64,000 bases of DNA, taken from assembly GCF_034190915.1 (NCBI RefSeq), contig NW_026947498.1, positions 218,501 to 282,500 on the forward strand, written 5' to 3'. The notes beneath the pieces were generated by a model that saw nothing but the letters and a program-made list of their open reading frames with translations, did not search any database and was not told the DNA's origin. The stretch is from Cavia porcellus. Its lineage: Eukaryota > Chordata > Mammalia > Rodentia > Caviidae. A program made the position numbers and the translations under genes. Each line of letters starts with the position of its first letter. The stretch's first letter is position 1. Below, one piece after another: positions 54,889 through 64,000 of the stretch.

Positions 54889-54935
54889 CACCCGAATCCA
54901 AAGGCTAACCATAACCCTAACCCTAACACTAACCC

Positions 54936-57900
54936 TAACCCTAACCCTAACCCTAACCCTCACCCGAATCCAAAGGCTCACCATAACCCTAACCCTAACC
55001 CTAACCCTATCCCGAACACTAAACATATCCCAAAGCCTAATCCTAGCCCTAATGCTAACCTCAAATCCCAACCCTAACCCTAACCCTAACACTAACCCTA
55101 ACCCTAATCTCAATCCTAAACCTAACCCTAACCCTAACCCTAACCCTAACCCTAACCTTTACCTTAACCCTAAATCTAAAACTAACCCTAACACTAACTC
55201 TAACTCTAACCCTAACGCTAAACCTAACTCTAACCCTAACCCAAACCCTCACACTAACCCTAACCGTAACCTATCATCCAACCCTAATCCTAACCCTTAC
55301 CATATTCCGAAACGTAACCCTAACTCTAACTGTAAAGCTAACCCTAACCGTAAACCCAACCCAAAACTAACCCTAACACTAACTCCAACCTTAACAATAT
55401 CCCTAAAACTAATCATAACCCTAACCCTAACCCTAATCAACTCCCTAACAACTAACTCCTAACCCTAACCCTAACTTCTAACCATAACAATAACCGTAAC
55501 CGTAAGCCTAAGCCTAATGCTAACCCTAGCACTAAAAACGAACCTTAACCCTAACACTAACCCTAACCCTAAATCTATCCCTAACCTCCAACCCTAACCC
55601 TAACGCTAACCCTAATCCTAACCCTAACAATACCACTAACCCAAACCTAAACCCAATCCTAACCCTAACCATAACCATAACCCTGTTCAACTCTAACCCT
55701 AACACTAACCCTAACGCTAAGCGTATGCCTAACTCTAAACATAACACTAACCCTAACCCTAAACCTAACCCTAGCACTAAATCTAACGCGAACCTCTAAC
55801 CATAACCGACCACTACCCATAACCCTAACCCTAACGCTAACCCTAACCTAACACTAACCCTAACCCATAAACCTAACCCTAACCCTTACACTCACCTTAA
55901 CACTAAACCTCAAACTAAAACTAACCATAAACCTAACCGAAACCCTAAACACTAACACTAACGGTAACACCATACCTAACCCTAACCTTATCCCTAAAAC
56001 TAACTCAAAACCTAACTTTAACCCTAAACCCAAATTCTAACCCTAACCGTAACTGTAAACCAAACAGTAACCCTAACACTAACCCTTACCCTAACCCTAA
56101 CCCTAACCCTCACCCGAATCCAAAGGCTAACCATCACCCTAACCCTAACCCTAACCCTAAACCTAACCCTAACCCTAACCCTAACACTAACCCTCACACG
56201 AATCCATAGGCTAACTCTAAACCTAACCCTAATCCTAACCCTAACCCTAACACTAACCCTAACCCTAATCTCAATCCTAACCCTAACCCTAACCCTAAAT
56301 CTAACCCTAACACTAACGCTAACTCTAACCCTAAACCTAACGCTAAACCTAACTCTAACCCTAACCCTAACACTCACACTAACCCTAACCCTAACCCTAA
56401 CACTAACCTAACCCTAACCCTAACCCTAACCTAACCCTAACCCTAACCCTCACCTTATCGCTAAACCTAAAACTAAACTTAACCCTAAACCTAACCGAAA
56501 CCCTAAACACTACACTAACGCTAACACCATACCTAACCCTAACTGTATCTGTAAAACTAAGCCTAACCCTAACTCTAACCCTAGACACAAATTCTAAGCC
56601 TACCCCTAACCGTAACCCTAACAGTAAACTATAACACTAACCCTTGCCCTAACCCTAACCCTAACCCTCACCCGAACCAAAGGCTAACCCTAACCCTAAC
56701 CCTAACCCTAAACCTAACCCTAAACCTAACCCTAACCCTAACCCTAACACTCACACTAACCCTAAACCTAATCCTAACCCTAATGTAACTTAAACCCTAA
56801 CCCCTAACCCTAACCCTAATCCTAACCCTCACCTTAACGCTAAACCTAAAACTAACCCTAACCCTAAACCTAACGGAAACCCTAAACACTAAACTAACGC
56901 TAACACCATACCTAACCCTAAGCTTATCCCTAAAACTAACCCTAACCCTAACTATAACCCTAAACCCAAATTCTAACCCTAACCCTAACTGTAACCCTAA
57001 CAGTAACCTCTAACACTAACCTTTACCCTAACCCTAACCCTTACCCTCACCCGAATCCAAAGGCTAACCATAACCCTAACCCTAACACTAACCCTAACCC
57101 TAACCCTAGCCCTCACCCGAATCCAAAGGCTAACCATATCCCTAACCCTAACCCTAACCCGAACACTAAGCATATCCCAAAGCCTAATCCTAGCCCTAAT
57201 GCTAACCTCAAATCCCAACCCTAACCCTAACCCTAACACAACCCCTAACCCTAACCCTAACCCTGAATACAAAGGCTAACCATAACCCTAACCCTAACCC
57301 TAACACTAACCCTAACCCTAACCCTAACCCTCATCCGAAACCAATGGCTAACCATAACCCTAACCCTAACCCTAACCCTAACCTTATCCCTAAAACTAAC
57401 CCTAACCCTTACTATATCCCTAAACCCAAATTCTAACACTAAACCTAACTGTAACACTAACAGTAACCTCTAACAATAACCCTTACCCTAACACTAATCC
57501 TTACCCTCACCCGAATCCAAAGGCTAACCATAACCCTAACCCTAACCCTAACCCTAACACTAACAGTAACCCTCACACGAATCCATAGGCTAACCCTAAC
57601 CCTAACCCTAATCCTAACTCTAACCCTAACACTAACCCTAACCCTAATCTCAATCCTAACCCTAACCCTAACCCTAAATCTAACCCTAACGCTAACGCTA
57701 ACTCTAACCCTAAACCTAACTCTAAACCTAACTCTAACACTAACCCTAACACTCACACTAACGCTAACCCTAACCCTAACCCTAACCCTAACCCTAAACC
57801 TAAACCTAACCCTAAGCCTAACCCTAACACTCACACTAACCCTAAACATAACCCTAACCCTAACGTAACTCTAACCCTAACCCCTAACACTAACCCTAAC

Positions 57901-60900
57901 CCTAACCCTAACCCTAAATCTAACCTTAACACTAACGCTAACTCTAACCCTAAACCTAACGCTAAACCTAACTCTAACCCTAACCCTAACACTCACACTA
58001 ACCCTAACCCTAACCCTAACCCTAACCCTAACCCTAACCTAACCCTAACCCTAACCCTAACCTAACCCTAACCCTAACCCTCACCTTAACCCTAACCCTA
58101 AAACTAAACTTAACCCTAAACCTGACCGAAACCCTAAACACTAAACTAACTCTAACACCATACCTAACCCTAACTTTATCCGTAAAACTAAGCCTAACCC
58201 TAACTCTAACTGTAGACACAAATTCTAACCCTACCCATAACCGTAAACCTAACAGTAAACTATAACACTAACACTTGCCCTAACCCTAACCCTAACCCTC
58301 ACCCGAATCCAAAGGCTAACCATAACCCAAACCCTAACCCTATCCCGAACACTACACATATCCCAAAGCCTAATCCTAGCCCTAATGCTAACCTCAAATC
58401 CCAACCGTAACCCTAACCCTAACACTAACCCTAACCCTAATCTCAATCCTAAACCTAACCCTAACCCTAACCCTAACCCTAACCCTAGCCCTAACCCTAA
58501 CCCTAACCTTTACCCTAACCCTAAATTTAAAACTAACCCTAACACTAACTCTAACTCTAACCCTAACGCTAAACCTAACTCTAACCCTAACCCAAACCCT
58601 CACACTAACCCTAACCGTAACCTATCATCCAACCCTAATCCTAACCCTTACCATATTCCGAAACGTAACCCTAACTCTAACTGTAAAGCTAACCCTAACC
58701 GTAAACCCAACCCAAAACTAACCCTAACACTAACTCCAACCTTAACAATATCCCTAAAACTAATCATAACCCTAACCCTAACCCTAATCAACTCCCTAAC
58801 AACTAACTCCTAACCCTAACCCTAACTTCTAACCATAACAATAACCGTAACCATAAGCCTAAGCCTAATGCTAACCCTAGCACTAAAAACGAACCTTAAC
58901 CCTAACACTAACCCTAACCCTAAATCTATCCCTAACCTCCAACCCTAACCCTAACGCTAACCCTAATCCTAACCCTAACAATACCACTAACCCAAACCTA
59001 AACCCAATCCTAACCCTAACCATAACCATAACCCTGTTCAACTCTAACCCTAACACTAACCCTAACGCTAAGCGTATGCCTAACTCTAAACATAACACTA
59101 ACCCTAACCCTAAACCTAACCCTAGCACTAAATCTAACGCGAACCTCTAACCATAACCGACCACTACCCATAACCCTAACCCTAACGCTAACCCTAACCT
59201 AACACTAACCCTAACCCATAAACCTAACCCTAACCCTTACACTCACCTTAACACTAAACCTCAAACTAAAACTAACCATAAACCTAACCGAAACCCTAAA
59301 CACTAACACTAACGGTAACACCATACCTAACCCTAACCTTATCCCTAAAACTAACTCAAAACCTAACTTTAACCCTAAACCCAAATTCTAACCCTAACCG
59401 TAACTGTAAACCAAACAGTAACCCTAACACTAACCCTTACCCTAACCCTAACCCTAACCCTCACCCGAATCCAAAGGCTAACCATCACCCTAACCGTAAC
59501 CCTAACCCTAAACCTAACCCTAACCCTAACCCTAACACTAACCCTCACACGAATCCATAGGCTAACTCTAAACCTAACCCTAATCCTAACCCTAACCCTA
59601 ACACTAACCCTAACCCTAATCTCAATCCTAACCCTAACCCTAACCCTAAATCTAACCCTAACACTAACGCTAACTCTAACCCTAAACCTAACGCTAAACC
59701 TAACTCTAACCCTAACCCTAACACTCACACTAACGTAACCCTAACCCTAACCCTAACCCTCAACCGAACCAAAGGCTAACCCTAACCCTAACCCTAAACC
59801 TAAACCTAAACCTAACCCTAAGCCTAACCCTAACACTCACACTAACCCTAAACATAACCCTAACCCTAACGTAACTCTAACCCTAACCCCTAACCCTAAC
59901 CCTAACCCTAACCCTAACCCTAAATCTAACCCTAACACTAACGCTAACTCTAACCCTAAACCTAACGCTAAACCTAACTCTAACCCTAACCCTAACACTC
60001 ACACTAACCCTAACCCTAACCCTAACCCTAACCCTAACCTAACCCTAACCCTAACCCTAACCCTAACCTAACCCTAACCCTAACCCTCACCTTAACCCTA
60101 ACCCTAAAACTAAACTTAACCCTAAACCTGACCGAAACCCTAAACACTACACTAACTCTAACACCATACCTAAACCTAACTTTATCCGTAAAACTAAGCC
60201 TAACCCTAACTCTAACCCTAGACACAAATTCTAACCCTACCCATAACCGTAACCATAACAGTAAACTATAACACTAACCCTTGCCCTAACCCTAACCCTA
60301 ACCCTCACCCGAATCAAAGGCTAACCCTAAACCTAACCCTAACCCTAACCCTAACTCTAACCCTAAAGCTAACCCTAACCCTACCCCTAACACTCACACT
60401 AACCCTAAACCTAACCCGAACCCTAACGTAACTCTAATCCTAACCCCGAACCCTAACCCTAATCCTAACCCTAAACCTAACACTAACCCTAACCCTAATC
60501 TCAATCCTAACCCTAACCCTAACCCTAAATCTAACCCTAACACTAACGCTAACTCTAACCCTAAACCTTACGCTAAACCTAACTCTAACCCTAACCCTAA
60601 CACTCACACTAACCCTAACCCTAACCCTAACCCTAACCTAACCCTAACCCTAACCCTAACCTAACCCTAACCCTAACCCTCACCTTAACGCTAAACCTAA
60701 AACTAAACTTAACCCTAAACCTAACCGAAACCCTAAACACTACACTAACGCTAACACCATACCTAACCCTAACTTTATCTGTAAAACTAAGCCTAACCCT
60801 AACTCTAACCCTAGACACAAATTCTAACCCTACCCCTAACCGTAACCCTAACAGTAAACTATAACACTAACCCTTGCCCTAACCCTAACCCTAACCCTCA

Positions 60901-62840
60901 CCCGAACCAAAGGCTAACCCTAACCCTAACCCTAACCCTAAACCTAACCCTAAACCTAACCCTAACCCTAACCATAACACTCACACTAACCCTAAACCTA
61001 ATCCTAACCCTAATGTAACTTAAACCCTAACCCCTAACCCTAACCCTAATCCTAACCCTCACCTTAACGCTAAACCTAAAACTAACCCTAACCCTAAACC
61101 TAACCGAAACCCTAAACACTAAACTAACGCTAACACCATACCTAACCGTAACCTTATCCCTAAAACTAACCCTAACCCTAACTATAACCCTAAACCCAAA
61201 TTCTAACCCTAACCCTAACTGTAACCCTAACAGTAACCTCTAACACTAACCTTTACCCTAATCCTAACCCTTACCCTCACCCGAATCCAAAGGCTAACCA
61301 TAACCCTAACCCTAACCCTAACACTCACCCGATCCAAAGGCTAATCATATCCCTAACCCTAACCCTAACCCTAACCCGAACACTAACCATATGCCAAAGC
61401 CTAATCCTAGCCCTAATGCTAACCTCAAATCCCAACCCTAACCCTAACCCTAACACAACCCCTAACCCTAACCCTAACCCTTAATCCAAAGGCTAACCAT
61501 AACCCTAACCCTAACACTAACCCTAACCCTAACCCTAACCCTCATCCGAAACCAAAGGCTAACCATAACCCTAACCCTAACCCTAACCCTAACCCTAACC
61601 TTATCCCTAAAACTAACCCTAACCCTAACTATATCCCTAAACCCAAATTCTAACACTAACCCTAACTGTAACCCTAACAGTAACCTCTAACACTAACCCT
61701 TACCCTAACCCTAATCCTTACCCTCACCCGAATCCAAAGGCTAACCATAACCCTAACCCTAACCCTAACCCTAACACTAACAGTAACCCTCACACGAATC
61801 CATAGGCTAACCCTAACCCTAACCCTAATCCTAACTCTAACCCTAACACTAACCCTAACCCTAATCTCAGTCGTAACCCTAACCCTAACCCTAAATCTAA
61901 CCCTAACACTAACGCTAACTCTAACCCTAAACCTAACGCTAAACCTAACTCTAACCCTAACCCTAACCCTCACACTAACGCTAACCCTAACCCTAACCGT
62001 AACCCTAACCCTAAACCTAAACCTAAACCTAAGCCTAACCCTAACACTCACACTAACCCTAAACATAACTCTAACCCTAACCCCTAACACTAACCCTAAC
62101 CCTAACCCTAAATCTAACCTTAACACTAACGCTAACTCTAACCCTAAACCTAACGCTAAAGCTAACTCTAACCCTAACCCTAACACTCACACTAACCCTA
62201 ACCCTAACCCTAACCCTAACCCTAACCTAACCCTAACCCTAACCCTAACCTAACCCTAACCCTAACTCTCACCTTAACCCTAACCCTAAAACTAAACTTA
62301 ACCCTAAACCTGACCGAAACCCTAAACACTACACTGACTCTAACACCATACCTAACCCTAACTTTATCCGTAAAACTAAGCCTAACCCTAACTCTAACCC
62401 TAGACACAAATTCAAACCCTACCCATAACCGTAAACCTAACAGTAAACTATAACACTAACCCTTGCCCTAACCCTAACCCTAACCCTCACCAGAACCAAA
62501 GGCTAACCCTAAACCTAACCCTAACCCTAACCCTAACTCTAACCCTAAAGCTAACCCTAACCCTAACCCTAACACTCACACTAACCCTAAACCTAACCCG
62601 AACCCTAACGTAACTCTAACCCTAACCCCTAACCCTAACCCTAATCCTAACAATCACCTTAACGCTAAACCTAAAACTAAACCTAACCCTAAACCTAACC
62701 GAAACCCTAAACACTAAATTAACGCTAACACCATACCTAACCCTAAACTTATCCCTAAAACTAACCCTAACCCTAACTATAACACTAAACCCAAATTCTA
62801 ACCCTAACCCTAATCGTAACCCTAACAGTAACCTCTAACA

Positions 62841-62872
<32 letters not shown>

Positions 62873-64000
62873 CACCCGAATCCAAAGGCTAACCATAACC
62901 CAAACCCTAACCCTATCCCGAACACTACACATATCCCGAAGCCTAATCCTAGCCCTAATGCTAACCTCAAATCCCAACCCTAACCCTAACCCTAACACTA
63001 ACCCTAACCCTAATCTCAATCCTAAACCTAACCCTAACCCTAACCCTAACCCTAGCCCTAACCCTAACCCTAACCTTTACCCTAACCCTAAATCTAAAAC
63101 TAACCCTAACAATAACTCTAACTCTAACCCTAACGCTAAACGTAACTCTAACCCTAACCCAAACCCTCACACTAACCCTAACCGTAACCTATCATCCAAC
63201 CCTAATCCTAACCCTTACCATATTCCGAAACGTAACCCTAACTCTAACTGTAAAGCTAACCCTAACCGTAAACCCAACACAAAACTAACCCTAACACTAA
63301 CTCCAACCTTAACAATATCCCTAAAACTAATCATAACCCTAACCCTAACCCTAATCAACTCCCTAACAACTAACTCCTAACCCTAACCCTAACCCTAACT
63401 TCTAACCATAACATTAACCGTAACCGTAAGCCTAAGCCTAATGCTAACCCTAGCACTAAAAACGAACCTTAACCCTAACACTAACCCTAACCCTAAATCT
63501 ATCCCTAACCTCCAACCCTAACCCTAACGCTAACCCTAATCCTAACCCTAACAATACCACTAACCCAAACCTAAACCCAATCCTAACCCTAACCATAACC
63601 ATAACCCTGTCCAACTCTAACCCTAACACTAACCCTAACGCTAAGCGTAAGCCTAACTCTAAACATAACCCTAACCCTAACCCTAAACCTAACCCTAGCA
63701 CTAAATCTAACGCCAACCTCTAACCATAACCGACCACTACCCATAACCCTAACCCTAACGCTAACCCTAACCTAACACTAACCCTAACCCATAAACCTAA
63801 CCCTAACCCTTACACTCACCTTAACACTAAACCTCAAACTAAAACTAACCATAAACCTAACCGAAATAATAAACACTAACACTAACGGTAACACCATACC
63901 TAACCCTAACCTTATCCCTAAAACTAACTCAAACCCTAACTTTAACCCTAAACCCAAATTCTAATCCTAACTGTAACTGTAACACAAACAGTAACCCTAA
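54936..64000 (+). repeat. Diverged mosaic array at the right end
   Basis: Built from the same blocks, with D-cores at 55,270, 58,621 and 63,188 (spacings 3,351 and 4,567). 55,270 to about 56,390 matches 58,621 to about 59,740 and also 38,763 to about 39,880. About 56,400-58,220 matches about 60,630-62,410 at offset 4,230 falling to 4,188, and resembles 39,890-41,660. A stretch near 58,300-58,560 instead matches 62,870-63,130. The last kilobase again resembles 50,914-51,950 and 1-1,950. The window ends inside a type-3 monomer. Confidence 0.75.

Larger units (their letters stand above)
21050..54935 (+). repeat. Right, longer copy of the large segmental duplication
   Basis: It begins with the same sequence as position 1, including the unusual CTCACTTTAACC and CCTGACTGAAACC variants, and stays colinear with the left copy. 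It is about 17.9 kb longer. The excess consists of three segments absent from the left (about 22,056-26,370, 36,772-39,894 and 51,634-52,159) and two tandem duplications (8,640 bp at 33,512-50,791 and 1,256 bp at 52,041-54,552). Colinearity ends near 54,935, where the left copy jumps at about 16,025 to a TTACCCTAACCCCAACCC variant while the right copy continues with plain hexamers and a CCGAATCC motif. Confidence 0.82.
1..64000 (+). repeat. Degenerate telomere-type (CCCTAA)n satellite with higher-order structure
   Basis: Nearly every position can be read as a CCCTAA hexamer or a one- or two-base variant of it. The common variants are CACTAA, CGCTAA, CTCTAA, CCATAA, CCGTAA, ACCTAA, AACTAA and CCTTAA. 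Pentamers (CCTAA) and heptamers (CCCCTAA) shift the phase at fixed places. The TAA half of the unit is much more constant than the CCC half. The C-rich strand is the plus strand throughout and I saw no inverted segment. TTAGGG is the telomere repeat of vertebrates and many other eukaryotes. The lack of long pure runs and the ordered variants argue for a subtelomeric or interstitial telomere-derived satellite instead of newly made telomere. No stretch over 300 bases escapes this description, so the whole window is gene-free as far as I can see. Confidence 0.97.

Noticed and set aside
61674..62186. Longest minus-strand open frame (170 codons), Leu-Gly and Arg-Val dipeptides
   Set aside because: TTAGGG and AGGGTT read in frame yield these dipeptides. 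The many similar Arg-Val or Leu-Gly frames share start and end at the same repeat landmarks. Arg-rich alternation resembles a basic protein only by composition.
1..64000. CRISPR array, because of regular repeats with short variable parts
   Set aside because: The unit is six bases, there are no 25-40 bp repeats with unique spacers, and no cas-like frames exist.
1..64000. Active terminal telomere
   Set aside because: The longest pure runs are about seven hexamers and variants occur throughout in fixed order; telomerase-made ends would show long homogeneous tracts.

Overview
The whole 64 kb is one class of DNA: a degenerate telomere-type satellite built on the hexamer CCCTAA, with TTAGGG on the minus strand, always in the same orientation. 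I found no protein-coding gene, RNA gene, transposon, CRISPR array or unrelated unique sequence. Every long open frame is the hexamer read in one of its stop-free frames: Pro-Asn or Thr-Leu on the plus strand, Leu-Gly or Arg-Val on the minus strand. A eukaryote with TTAGGG telomeres is implied. This could be a vertebrate, another animal, or certain fungi or protists. Frequent CG to TG/CA differences between copies fit a CpG-methylating genome such as a vertebrate, but the species cannot be fixed from this sequence. The longest uninterrupted CCCTAA runs I found are about seven units. It therefore reads as subtelomeric or interstitial telomere-derived heterochromatin, not an active terminal tract.

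The variant hexamers (CACTAA, CGCTAA, CTCTAA, CCATAA, CCGTAA, ACCTAA and others), together with a few more complex motifs, occur in fixed order, so the array has a hierarchy. Three related monomer types, spaced about 376-386 bp where adjacent, alternate with a longer complex segment of about 1.2 kb. That segment carries a recognisable core (D-core, 20 copies). In 1-11.4 kb and again in 26.3-36.8 kb these combine into a higher-order repeat (HOR) of about 4.77-4.80 kb with two D-cores, spaced alternately about 2.7 and 2.08 kb.

Large-scale layout: a left copy (1-16,025) is colinear with a right copy (21,050 to about 54,935). The roughly 17.9 kb length difference is explained by five large events plus small hexamer indels. 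Three are segments present only on the right (4,315 bp, about 3,123 bp, about 526 bp). Two are tandem duplications on the right (8,640 bp, with only one difference found by eye, and 1,256 bp). Between the copies, 14.35-20.7 kb holds nested tandem duplications of about 2.34 kb and 1.37 kb. From 54.9 kb to the end is a more diverged mosaic of the same blocks (D-cores at 55,270, 58,621 and 63,188), related to 38.8-42 kb.

The main interest is structural. The window records growth of a telomere-derived satellite by unequal exchange, tandem duplication and probable gene conversion. I see no evidence for a gene-encoded system.
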